29,009 nucleotides of DNA from a virus: positions 1 through 29,009 of IMG/VR virus record IMGVR_UViG_3300025000_000340; one strand, 5' to 3'. The position numbers and the translations under genes are program-made. The notes beneath the pieces are model-generated. The model did not search any database and was not told the DNA's origin. It was given only the letters and a program-made list of their open reading frames with translations. Shown here one piece after another: positions 21,062 through 28,462 of this stretch (the stretch's first letter is position 1; every line of letters starts with the position of its first letter).

Positions 21062-21163
21062 CGCAGCGTGGTGGAATTGGTAGACGCCTGACCAACCAGT
21101 AATATGTCAGAGGAGTAAGTTGGTTGCTTACTTTTGCAGGTTCGAGCCCTGCCGCTGCGACCA
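21062..21163 (+). tRNA. aberrant class II (Leu-like) tRNA with enlarged anticodon loop
   Basis: A perfect 7-bp acceptor stem (21062-21068 with 21153-21159), a Leu-type D arm (GTGGAATTGGTAGACGC), a perfect T arm (GCAGG-TTCGAGC-CCTGC), discriminator A and encoded CCA are all present. The anticodon stem CTGAC/GTCAG (21088-21092 with 21106-21110) encloses 13 bases instead of 7, with no T at the place of U33 counted from the 5' side, so no anticodon can be assigned. The variable arm AGTAAG/CTTACT has a 7-base loop. CAACCA in the anticodon loop is exactly complementary to TGGTTG in the variable loop. It may be functional RNA, decoy or degenerate tRNA. Confidence 0.75.
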
Positions 21164-21186
21164 TTTAATTAAACCGGGAAGTAAAT

Positions 21187-21435
21187 ATGAAATACGAAAT
21201 CAGCGGGATAAAATATGAACTCGCCAATAAGCGGGGAAAAGCACGGCGAGTGAGAAACATAAACCGCCCAGAATGTCCTGTGTGTAAGAAAAGACTGCGT
21301 CTGGTCCTGGTAAGCACACCTTGGCATGACCACCTATTTTGGGACTGCCCTTGCACGAAGCAATTATTGGAGGATATACAGGCCTGTAAACTGGTTGCGG
21401 ATAGAGACCTAGAAGATGAAGGGAGAACGGAATGA
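21187..21435 (+). CDS. zinc-ribbon protein, 82 aa
   Basis: Preceded by GGGAAG six bases upstream. The product begins MKYEISGIKYELANKRGKARR, with a basic N-terminal part, then CPVCKKR and, about 25 residues on, DCPC, giving a four-cysteine ribbon (CxxC...CxC). First protein gene after the tRNA. Coupled to the next gene by ATGA. A nucleic-acid-binding role is plausible from the basic N-terminus. Confidence 0.65.
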   Translation: MKYEISGIKYELANKRGKARRVRNINRPECPVCKKRLRLVLVSTPWHDHLFWDCPCTKQLLEDIQACKLVADRDLEDEGRTE

Positions 21436-22181
21436 CCAAACCAGTAGGTATGATGAGTATGGCGGAGTATAAGATCCTGCACCAGGTCTGCCCGAAGTGC
21501 GGCAGGGCCCCGAACCGGCTCACCAGTGTCAACTACCCGGCCCCGCCGGACCTCAACGTCGTCGAGTGCATGTGCAACTGGATCGGCACTGTCAACGAAC
21601 TGAAACCTCAAAAGAAGAAGGAGACCACCATGCGAAGCCCGAAAAAAAACAGACCCGATCCAACCGGTTGCCCGATCTGCGGCCACACAGAGTTTTCTTC
21701 GACGTTACTTGGAAGTATTGGCGGGATAGATGCTAATATTCTGACTTGTGGTAACTGTTTGTGGAAAGGTATTCGAAGTGACCTTGGCTACACTGTGGCC
21801 ATTACTGTCGATATGGTCATCGAGAAGTACGTTGCCACTCGAGACCTGATCACGGAAAAGAAAAAGGCCCTTGACGCCGAGCTTGCCGACCTCAAGGCCC
21901 TGCAGGAGAAACGCGAGGCCTGGCTGATGTCCGAGATGACTCGGGTCGGTGCCACCTCGCTGAAGACCCCGCACGGCACCAGCTACATTGAAACCATGGA
22001 CTCTGTTTCCGTGGCTGACTGGGAGACATTCTTCACTTGGGTCCAGGCCAACGCCGAGTTTGAGTTCCTGACCCACGCGGTCTCCAAGACCGCGGTCAAG
22101 CAGCGACTCGAGGACGGGCAGGCGCCTCCTCCGGGGGTTAATTTTACAACATTCAAAGGCATTAAGGTGAGAAGATCATGA
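21432..22181 (+). CDS. two zinc ribbons plus coiled coil and conserved phage C-terminal domain, 249 aa
   Basis: Residues about 20-50 form ribbon 1 (CPKCG, then CMCNW). Residues 80-112 form ribbon 2 (CPICG, then CGNCLW). A charged coiled coil follows (EKKKALDAELADLKALQEKRE). The C-terminal HGTSYIETMDSVSVADWETF ... SKTAVKQRLEDG ... PPGVN resembles a conserved domain I recall near ssDNA-binding and recombination genes in many phages; its function is unknown. An internal ATG at 21630 has a perfect AAGGAG six bases upstream, so a 183-residue product starting MRSPKKNRP is also likely. The long form may be a fusion of two former genes. Confidence 0.7.
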   Translation: MTKPVGMMSMAEYKILHQVCPKCGRAPNRLTSVNYPAPPDLNVVECMCNWIGTVNELKPQKKKETTMRSPKKNRPDPTGCPICGHTEFSSTLLGSIGGIDANILTCGNCLWKGIRSDLGYTVAITVDMVIEKYVATRDLITEKKKALDAELADLKALQEKREAWLMSEMTRVGATSLKTPHGTSYIETMDSVSVADWETFFTWVQANAEFEFLTHAVSKTAVKQRLEDGQAPPPGVNFTTFKGIKVRRS

Positions 22182-22459
22182 AATCATTTAACCCGGCTCT
22201 GGCGAAAGATCTTATCTACGAATTGAAGACTATTCAAGGAGGTCCGCGGGAGCAGGCCCTCGTAGCAGCCGAGCTGTTCAGAACTATTGATACGCATTAC
22301 AAGGACCAAATCCTCGTACTCGAAGCTCGGGTACAGGTCCTTGAGCAAGACGTAATCTACACAGAGCTTCTGAAAATTAGGAATTTATCCGAAAGGATTT
22401 TAACAGCAGTGCAACCGCCCCCAGAGGGCACCGACCAATCTCAAGGAGATAACACATGA
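22178..22459 (+). CDS. hypothetical coiled-coil protein, 93 aa
   Basis: ATGA-coupled to both neighbours. The product begins MKSFNPALAKDLIYELKTIQ; its centre (KDQILVLEARVQVLEQDVIY) has heptad-like leucine/valine spacing typical of a coiled coil, and the tail is proline-rich. It lies directly before the ssDNA-binding candidate and may be a partner of it. No family recognised. Confidence 0.65.
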   Translation: MKSFNPALAKDLIYELKTIQGGPREQALVAAELFRTIDTHYKDQILVLEARVQVLEQDVIYTELLKIRNLSERILTAVQPPPEGTDQSQGDNT

Positions 22460-23562
22460 GCAATCTCGACCTGATGATCCCAGACCGCACGACCATTCCG
22501 TCATATATCCTTGATCCTACCCTCGCCAAGCAGGCCAACGACGAGGCGGCTGCCGGCATTTCCACCGGGATGCCTCCCAGAGTGAAGCTGTCGATGAAGC
22601 AGTTCAAGCTCGTTGATGCTGCTGGGGAAGAAACCCTGTTCCCGCCGAGCAAAATGATTATTGGTCCGGATGAAAATTCGTACCTGCCGGTGGTCGTGCT
22701 GCGGGCCAAGAAACCCCTGCAGAAAGCATGGTACGCCACAGCCTACAACCCGAATGAGGACGGGAAGCAGCCTGATTGTTTCTCTACCGACGGTGAGCGG
22801 CCTGACCCGACCTCTCTGGCAGTACAGAGCGACCTCTGTGCCACCTGTCCGCACAACCAGTTTGGCAGTGCGGTAGATCAGAGCGGCAACGCGATGAAGG
22901 GTAAGGCCTGCGCCGACAGCAAAATCCTGGCTGTGTTTGTCCCCGGCAGCAGGAAAGTAGAGACTGATCCGAAGATCTACCAGTTCAAACTCCCGCCCGC
23001 CAGCCTGAAGAACTTCGGTATGTACGTCAAGCAGCTGTCATCCGCTGGCATCCCGCTCGGCACCGCCCAGACCTTGGTCGGCTTCGACATGACCAAGGAG
23101 AACCCGGTGCTCATCTTCAAATTCGGCGGTTTCCTGCCTGAAGCATCCCTGCCCAAGCTGTCCGAACTCGCAGCCCTGCCGGAGATCGAGGACATCATCG
23201 GCGGGTTCAACGCTCCTGCACTGCCGGCGCCTCCGGTTGTCCGCCAGCTTGCCGACGCACCTCCCCCGGCCACTGACTTCGCAGAAGCCCAGGCCAAAGC
23301 TGATACAGAAGCAAAAACCAAGGCCGACGAAGCCGCAGCAGCCGCCAAGTCCAAGGCCGAGAAAGCCGCGGCCACCAAGGCAGCCAACAAGAAAGCTAAG
23401 GAAGAAGCTGAGGCCAAAGCCAAGGCGGATGCCGAAGCGCAGGGTGGTGGAGAGTTGCTGGACGACCTCGGTCTTGACCTCGGCTCGGTCCCGGCCGCCG
23501 CAGCTGCAGCTTCTCCCGGCGAAGTAACCGACGACCAACTGATGATGGACCTCGGTCTGTAA
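22456..23562 (+). CDS. probable phage ssDNA-binding protein with Ala/Lys linker and acidic tail, 368 aa
   Basis: The N-terminal 1-255 is a mixed beta domain containing a possible zinc site: Cys108, C128-AT-C131 (CATCPHNQFGS) and Cys152 (GKAC). Residues 274-330 are an Ala/Lys/Glu-rich linker like TolA. The end carries two acidic leucine motifs, LLDDLGLDLG (334-343) and QLMMDLGL (361-368), like the acidic tips by which single-stranded DNA-binding proteins recruit partners. Position upstream of the primase-helicase fits this role. ssDNA binding is inferred from architecture and context, not from a named family. Confidence 0.65.
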   Translation: MSNLDLMIPDRTTIPSYILDPTLAKQANDEAAAGISTGMPPRVKLSMKQFKLVDAAGEETLFPPSKMIIGPDENSYLPVVVLRAKKPLQKAWYATAYNPNEDGKQPDCFSTDGERPDPTSLAVQSDLCATCPHNQFGSAVDQSGNAMKGKACADSKILAVFVPGSRKVETDPKIYQFKLPPASLKNFGMYVKQLSSAGIPLGTAQTLVGFDMTKENPVLIFKFGGFLPEASLPKLSELAALPEIEDIIGGFNAPALPAPPVVRQLADAPPPATDFAEAQAKADTEAKTKADEAAAAAKSKAEKAAATKAANKKAKEEAEAKAKADAEAQGGGELLDDLGLDLGSVPAAAAAASPGEVTDDQLMMDLGL

Positions 23563-23574
23563 GATTAACCTTCC

Positions 23575-23600
23575 GGCAGGGGCAGAACATCGCTCCTGCC
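23575..23600 (+). other. intergenic stem-loop after the ssDNA-binding candidate
   Basis: GGCAGGGGC (23575-23583) pairs with GCTCCTGCC (23592-23600), nine pairs including one G-U, with an 8-base loop. It begins 12 bases after the stop at 23562. No T-run follows, so it is probably an mRNA-stabilising or attenuating hairpin that favours expression of the upstream protein. Confidence 0.5.
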
Positions 23601-23624
23601 TTCGCATAAGAGAAGAGAGCCTCC

Positions 23625-23918
23625 ATGTCAGAATCAGCGAAACAGAAAGTAGAGTTCATCTTCCGCATCATCGATGTTGCCGAAATGAAGCAGGTAGATT
23701 TCTCATTTATCACTGGCATCTCCAGGGAGACCATCCACCGCTGGAAAAAGGGTCACAACGTGGCGGACCAGCTACGGCTCACAAGGGCGTACTGGTACGC
23801 GCAGATGATCCAGAAAGGCTGCAAGGCTGGCCGGTTCCCGCTGCCTGAAAAACTCAAGACAACGGAGCGGCAGGCGCTGCTGAAGAAAATCGTTGCGGAA
23901 ATGTCACGTCCACAGTAG
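23625..23918 (+). CDS. helix-turn-helix protein, 97 aa
   Basis: Residues about 20-44 (EMKQVDFSFITGISRETIHRWKKG) are a helix-turn-helix of the XRE/phage type, with the Q-x-D...TGISRETIHRWKKG recognition helix. The remainder is basic and helical (RLTRAYWYAQMIQKG, then ERQALLKKIV). It precedes the primase-helicase gene and may be a loader-like or regulatory DNA-binding protein. AAGAGAGCC precedes the start, a weak ribosome site. Confidence 0.7.
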   Translation: MSESAKQKVEFIFRIIDVAEMKQVDFSFITGISRETIHRWKKGHNVADQLRLTRAYWYAQMIQKGCKAGRFPLPEKLKTTERQALLKKIVAEMSRPQ

Positions 23919-23961
23919 GTAACGAAGCGATACATATATAACCTACAAGTGGAGGTGATGG

Positions 23962-26838
23962 ATGTTCCTACACCGGCTCCTTCCCGGAGAAGGGTATTAC
24001 TGCGTCGCGATGCTGTTGCCTGGTGGTGGGTTTCGTCATTATTTCCACGACAACCTCGACGCCGCCGTAGCCAACCTCCTCGCTTTGGATAAAGGCGGCA
24101 ATACCGTATACATAACTCAGGCGGCATTCAGCCCTGAGAAGATCGAAGAGGCCCAGGCGCATAACCGATCGCTGCCACGGGGGCTGCTGAAGGACGAGTA
24201 TAAAAAACTCGCCATGAAGACCAGGAGCCAGGTCAATACCCTGACCCTGAAGAACTTCTTTTTGGACATCGACTGCGGCGAGAAGTGGCCGCTGAAGAAC
24301 CAGAGCGAGGGCTGCCAAGCCCTGAAGCAGTTCATCGATGACACCGGCCTGCCGATGCCCGCCGTGGTCAACTCCGGCAACGGCCTCTATGCCCACTGGA
24401 TCCTCACTGAGCCGATCCCTACGGCGCAGTGGCAGACCGTGGCCTACACCCTGAAGAAAGTCGTAGCGGCCTACGCCCCTGCGATCGGTGCCGATTCTTC
24501 CCGCACCTCCGACCCGGCCTCGGTCCTGCGCATCCCCGGCACGACCAACCGCAAGCCCGGCAAGGAGCCCAAGCCGGTGCAGCTGATCCACGACCCAGGC
24601 GACATCGAGTTCGAGGAGTTCACCGCCCGCCTGCTGGCCGCAGCGCAGAAGAAAAAGGTCCAGCACCAGGCTTTGCTGCCTCCGAAAGTCAACACTGATA
24701 TCAACGCCGAGTTCTTCGTCCATGACGACGTGCCCAGCGACGCCAACCTGATCGCCGACAAGTGTGCTCAGATCAGCCAGATGCGAGCAACAGGGGGCAA
24801 CATCAGCGAGCCTGTGTGGTATGCCTGCATCGGTGTCCTGGTTCACTGTGTCAACGGGCCGGAAATTATCCACGCCTGGTCGCAAGGCTACTCCGGCTAC
24901 ACCGTCAGTGAGACCGACGCCAAAATCCAGCAGTGGCGGGACGCGGGAGTGGGACCTACGACCTGCGCCAAGCTCGGCTCCGAGAACGCCGGCGGCTGCA
25001 TCGGCTGCCCGCACAATGGCAAGATCAAGAGCCCGATCGTCCTCGGTCGGCCGGAACCGGCGAAAAAGGAAGTCCCTGTCGAAGAGTGCGAACCGCCGGC
25101 CGGCTACCGCCGCACCGAGGAGGGGCTGTTTGCCGAGGAGGAGGGGCGCTGGGTACGCTTTTATGATCAGGACCTGCACATATCTTGTCTCGCTTACGAC
25201 GAGTCGCTGGGCTACGAGGTGACCACCCTCCGGCACCGCTTGCCGCACGAGGGCGAGATGGAGTGTACGATCAGGTCGTCGCTGGTCCACGACCCCAAGG
25301 CGCTGATGACCATACTGTCAGACAATCATATCAAGGTGGTAGGCATGAATGAAAAGAAAAAGATGGTTGGCTACATCGAGTCGTACCAGGCGAAGCTGCA
25401 GAGAAACCGTCGAATGACCCGACTGCTATGCCAGATGGGCTGGAAAGAGACCAGCGGCGGCAAGCCGATGTTCGTCCATGGCAGGAAGATCTACCATGCC
25501 GACGGATCCTGTGAAGAGGCGAGTTTGGCCCGCAACGTGCCGAAGTCGGCGGAGGGTTTCCGGCAGCAAGGTTCGCTTGAGAAGTGGTCGGCAGCCACCG
25601 AAGTCTTTACCAACCGCGGCATGGAGCCGTTCGCTTTCGCTCTGCTGGCCGGGTTCGGGGCCCCGCTGATGAAGTTCACCGGCTTTGACGGCGCCCTAAT
25701 CTCAATGGTCGGCGAGTCCGGTGCCGGCAAGACCCTGATGCTCCGTTTCAACCAATCGATCTGGGGCTACCACAACGACCTGATGATGCTCAGAGACGAC
25801 ACCAAGAACGCGTTGGTGTCCAGGCTCGGGGTCTACGGAAACCTGCCGCTGGTGGTCGACGAGGTGACCAACATGCCGGGGATTGAGATCTCGGACTTCG
25901 TCTACAAGGTCACCCAGGGGCGGGACAAGGCACGGCTGACCAAGAACTCCGAGGAGCGCAAGCTGATCAACGCCTGGAACACCCTGGCTGTAACCTCGTC
26001 GAACGCCTCGTTGATCGACAAACTCTCCGAACTCAAGCACGACGCCTCCGCCGAGATCAACCGGGTCTTCGAGTACCCGGTGCCGGAGATGGACTGCTTC
26101 AAGAGCCAGGTCGCCTCGCAGACCTACTGGACCATCCACGAGAACTTCGGCCATGCCGGCGAGGTCTACGCTAAGTACCTGGTACGCAACATCGACGTGG
26201 TCAAGTTCGCCATCGATAAGATGCGCGAGAAGATCGACCTGCGGGCGAAGGTGCGGGGGGATGAGAGGTATTGGTCGGCCGTTGCTTCGGCGTCTCTAGT
26301 CGGCGGAGCGATCGCCAAGTCGCTGGGGCTGATCAAGTTCGACGTGGTGCCGACGATGGAGTGGGTGATCAAGGTAATCCGCAACATGCGCGGCGACAAA
26401 GACGATCTGGTCGGCGACCCGGTCGGCATCCTTGGCCAGTTCCTGGATGAACACGCCTCCAACCGTTTGCTGGTCAAGGGCGACTATCGGCCAAGAGGTA
26501 TCTGCACGATCATCGAAGCTCCGCGGGGCCCGCTGCTGATCCGCTACGAGTTGGACAGCAAGATTCTCTACCTGTCCCGGGCGGCGTTCAAGACCTGGGT
26601 TGCCCGCCGGTTTGGGTCCTATACCCAGATCAAGGTCGAGCTTGAGAAGAAGAAGATTTTGCGGGATGCCAACAAGCCGAAGTGCTTGGGGTCGAACACC
26701 TTTTACGACTCAGCCTCGCAGCCTTGCTGGATGATCGATATGAAGAACCCTAAACTGGGGGCAGTAGTGGAGAACTTGGTGGAGGTAGCTGATGCACTGG
26801 CAAAAGCACCTCTGCATTTAGCCGGGAAAAGGAAATGA
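23962..26838 (+). CDS. primase-helicase: prim-pol (AEP) plus DUF927 ATPase, 958 aa
   Basis: The start is set by GGAGG six bases upstream. The N-terminal prim-pol domain shows FFLDIDCG (Asp102, Asp104), VNSGNGLYAHW (His145) and SSRTSDPASVLRIPGTTNRK, with R190-IPGTTN the typical nucleotide-binding end. A cysteine cluster follows (Cys335, Cys346, Cys349, CPH), a likely zinc site. The C-terminal DUF927-type P-loop ATPase has GESGAGKT (584-591, Walker A) and LPLVVDEV (Asp633, Glu634, Walker B). Together these make primers and unwind DNA at the fork, replacing separate DnaG/DnaB functions. It is the largest gene in the window and GC-rich like the polymerase. Confidence 0.9.
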   Translation: MFLHRLLPGEGYYCVAMLLPGGGFRHYFHDNLDAAVANLLALDKGGNTVYITQAAFSPEKIEEAQAHNRSLPRGLLKDEYKKLAMKTRSQVNTLTLKNFFLDIDCGEKWPLKNQSEGCQALKQFIDDTGLPMPAVVNSGNGLYAHWILTEPIPTAQWQTVAYTLKKVVAAYAPAIGADSSRTSDPASVLRIPGTTNRKPGKEPKPVQLIHDPGDIEFEEFTARLLAAAQKKKVQHQALLPPKVNTDINAEFFVHDDVPSDANLIADKCAQISQMRATGGNISEPVWYACIGVLVHCVNGPEIIHAWSQGYSGYTVSETDAKIQQWRDAGVGPTTCAKLGSENAGGCIGCPHNGKIKSPIVLGRPEPAKKEVPVEECEPPAGYRRTEEGLFAEEEGRWVRFYDQDLHISCLAYDESLGYEVTTLRHRLPHEGEMECTIRSSLVHDPKALMTILSDNHIKVVGMNEKKKMVGYIESYQAKLQRNRRMTRLLCQMGWKETSGGKPMFVHGRKIYHADGSCEEASLARNVPKSAEGFRQQGSLEKWSAATEVFTNRGMEPFAFALLAGFGAPLMKFTGFDGALISMVGESGAGKTLMLRFNQSIWGYHNDLMMLRDDTKNALVSRLGVYGNLPLVVDEVTNMPGIEISDFVYKVTQGRDKARLTKNSEERKLINAWNTLAVTSSNASLIDKLSELKHDASAEINRVFEYPVPEMDCFKSQVASQTYWTIHENFGHAGEVYAKYLVRNIDVVKFAIDKMREKIDLRAKVRGDERYWSAVASASLVGGAIAKSLGLIKFDVVPTMEWVIKVIRNMRGDKDDLVGDPVGILGQFLDEHASNRLLVKGDYRPRGICTIIEAPRGPLLIRYELDSKILYLSRAAFKTWVARRFGSYTQIKVELEKKKILRDANKPKCLGSNTFYDSASQPCWMIDMKNPKLGAVVENLVEVADALAKAPLHLAGKRK

Positions 26839-26848
26839 GGGGGAGAGG

Positions 26849-27073
26849 ATGAGCACAGAAACGCGTAAGTTCACAGTGGGCGACGTCATCAGGATGCCGG
26901 GGTACCAGACTCAGCCCGGCCGTTTCCGATGCTGGAAAATTGTTGGTGTGTACCTTGGAGGCGTCAATCAAGAGGGGTCTTATGGATTGTACCCGCTTGA
27001 CATTCTGCGCAACAAAATAATCAACGTCCCTTGCCTAATGTTGGAAACGCACCCACACATCGAAAGGGTGTAG
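26849..27073 (+). CDS. hypothetical protein, 74 aa
   Basis: GGGGGAGAGG precedes ATG 26849, 10 bases after the primase-helicase stop. The product begins MSTETRKFTVGDVIRMPGYQ and looks like a small beta-barrel (alternating FTVGDVIRMPG, FRCWKIVGVYLGG, SYGLYPLDIL). Such SH3-like phage proteins are common but unassigned. Its base composition is closer to neighbouring small genes than to the core enzymes. Confidence 0.6.
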   Translation: MSTETRKFTVGDVIRMPGYQTQPGRFRCWKIVGVYLGGVNQEGSYGLYPLDILRNKIINVPCLMLETHPHIERV

Positions 27074-27076
27074 CTT

Positions 27077-27187
27077 ATGAACCTCAAATGGTTTTTCAAC
27101 CTGTTCACAAAGAAGCCCCGCCGGGATCTCGACTACCTGCGGAAACTTATGAAGGTCGCGTCAACTGCCATAGAGAGGGTGTCATGA
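27077..27187 (+). CDS. tiny basic protein, 36 aa
   Basis: Begins MNLKWFFNLFTKKPRRDLDY and is coupled at its end to the next gene by ATGA. It is basic and helical, with an aromatic, membrane-seeking N-terminus. The ribosome site is weak (AAAGGG). Support is mainly gene packing; it could be non-functional. Confidence 0.4.
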   Translation: MNLKWFFNLFTKKPRRDLDYLRKLMKVASTAIERVS

Positions 27188-27396
27188 AAATAAGAATTGA
27201 GAAGGAAGTGCCTGACGGAGACACCTGCATCGGATGCAAAGAATATGACTACCATGCTGAGTGGTGCAACTTCTTCAGAATGGCTAGCGTTGGAGAAGAC
27301 AAAAAGCATTACAAATGCCTTGAAGCAGCCGAGGCATACGCAAAAACTGTAAACTTGAAACCCGAGAGTATATCTGAAACAATATTATCGAGGTGA
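27184..27396 (+). CDS. cysteine-rich small protein, 70 aa
   Basis: The ATG at 27184 overlaps the upstream TGA. The sequence MKIRIEKEVPDGDTCIGCKE continues to HAEWCNFF and YKCLEAAE, giving CxxC plus two more cysteines: a likely single zinc site. Similar small knuckle proteins occur in many phages without known function. AGAGGG lies upstream of the start. ThyX follows after two bases. Confidence 0.65.
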   Translation: MKIRIEKEVPDGDTCIGCKEYDYHAEWCNFFRMASVGEDKKHYKCLEAAEAYAKTVNLKPESISETILSR

Positions 27397-27398
27397 GT

Positions 27399-28286
27399 AT
27401 GAAAATAATCAAACCGTCAGTTGAGTTTTTCGGAGCAGTACCGACAGAATATAATGCTGCTCTCAAGTTCATCGAAATGGCAGGCAGAACTTGTTACAAG
27501 TCAGAAGACAAGATCACTGAAGATAGTGCTGAAGGATTTGTCAAGAAGCTGATCAAAGCTGGGCATCTGGCTATGGTTGAGCACTCGAATTTTGTGGTGC
27601 GAACTCCCAAAATTGAACTCGATGTGCGCGGTGTAATAGGAAAGTATTTGAACTACTACTACACCGATAAGTACCTCTACGTAGGGGGGAGTCTCACTGC
27701 GTGGTATCAGCGTGGCAAAGAGATGGGCTGGAAGAACCTGTTTGAACCGTTCCTTCATCAATACGGTATGCTATTCTCGATCGGCGATAAGTTCGACACC
27801 GCATTTGATGCCGCGGCTCCTCCGCTTCAAACAGTTTGGCAACCCTGCCCCCACGACGAAATCCCCAAGGAACTTCACCGCTACTCAGCAAAGTTCATCT
27901 GTGATCGCGGCGTCAGTCATGGGTTGGTTCGGCATCGTCCTTGCTCTTTTGATCAAGAATCAACCAGATATGTGAGCTATGGTGGCAAGAATATAGAATT
28001 TATTGAGCCGGATGGTTTTGAAGAATGGAACTTGGCCTCTCAGATTATTTTTAAGGCGCAATGTCGATCTTCTGAAAGTGCATATAAATTTATGGTAGGT
28101 CTGACAGATGGATGCTCTCCTCAGCAAGCCCGCGCTGTCCTACCCAATGCTCTGAAGACCGAGATCGTGGTCACAGCAGATGCTGCTGAATGGGCGCATA
28201 TCAGGAAGCTACGAACAGCGAAGTCGGCTCATCCTGATATGCAGCGAGTAATGAATATGGTGCCTTGGGAGGAATTTCTAAAATGA
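27399..28286 (+). CDS. thyX: FAD-dependent thymidylate synthase ThyX, 295 aa
   Basis: Flavin-dependent thymidylate synthase: dUMP to dTMP using methylene-tetrahydrofolate and NAD(P)H. The diagnostic RHRxxSxxxxSxRY motif is present as RHRPCSFDQESTRY (178-191). GHLAMVEH near residue 56 matches the conserved His-rich helix near the start. Length is slightly above the usual 220-260. I chose the ATG at 27399 (GAGG upstream) over a GTG at 27393. It raises the dTMP pool for phage replication and can bypass host thyA. Coupled to the next gene by ATGA. It is more AT-rich than the primase-helicase, suggesting separate acquisition. Confidence 0.95.
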   Translation: MKIIKPSVEFFGAVPTEYNAALKFIEMAGRTCYKSEDKITEDSAEGFVKKLIKAGHLAMVEHSNFVVRTPKIELDVRGVIGKYLNYYYTDKYLYVGGSLTAWYQRGKEMGWKNLFEPFLHQYGMLFSIGDKFDTAFDAAAPPLQTVWQPCPHDEIPKELHRYSAKFICDRGVSHGLVRHRPCSFDQESTRYVSYGGKNIEFIEPDGFEEWNLASQIIFKAQCRSSESAYKFMVGLTDGCSPQQARAVLPNALKTEIVVTADAAEWAHIRKLRTAKSAHPDMQRVMNMVPWEEFLK

Positions 28287-28462
28287 ACCTCCTCAAATTC
28301 ATATCTACCCACCGCATCCAGGGTGCCTTGTTGCGGGAGTTTATCAGTATGGGTTTATGGAAACCGGCAATGATGTCCTGCGATGAGCTTATTGTCGCAA
28401 GGGAAAAAGAGATCGAAAAACTTAAAGAGCTGAAGGCAATGCTCGAAAAGGAGGTTGGGTGA
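28283..28462 (+). CDS. hypothetical helical protein, 59 aa
   Basis: The ATGA overlap with thyX and GGAGG at 28269-28273 support ATG 28283. The product begins MNLLKFISTHRIQGALLREF and ends in a charged coiled coil (REKEIEKLKELKAMLEKEVG). It shares a final TGATG with the next gene. A small oligomerising or adaptor protein is plausible; no family recognised. Confidence 0.6.
   Translation: MNLLKFISTHRIQGALLREFISMGLWKPAMMSCDELIVAREKEIEKLKELKAMLEKEVG

Noticed and set aside
21114-21132. Reading the AGTAAG/TTGGTTG/CTTACT hairpin as the anticodon arm (GGT, Thr)
   Set aside because: The 7-base loop has T before GGT as required, but position 37 would be T, the variable loop would shrink to three bases, and 27 extra bases would sit after the D arm. 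The Leu-type D arm argues for a class II tRNA with this hairpin as variable arm.
23968-25290. 440-codon minus-strand frame opposite the primase-helicase
   Set aside because: Shadow of a GC-rich coding strand; the plus-strand frame has clear prim-pol and P-loop motifs. No promoter or ribosome site for the minus frame.
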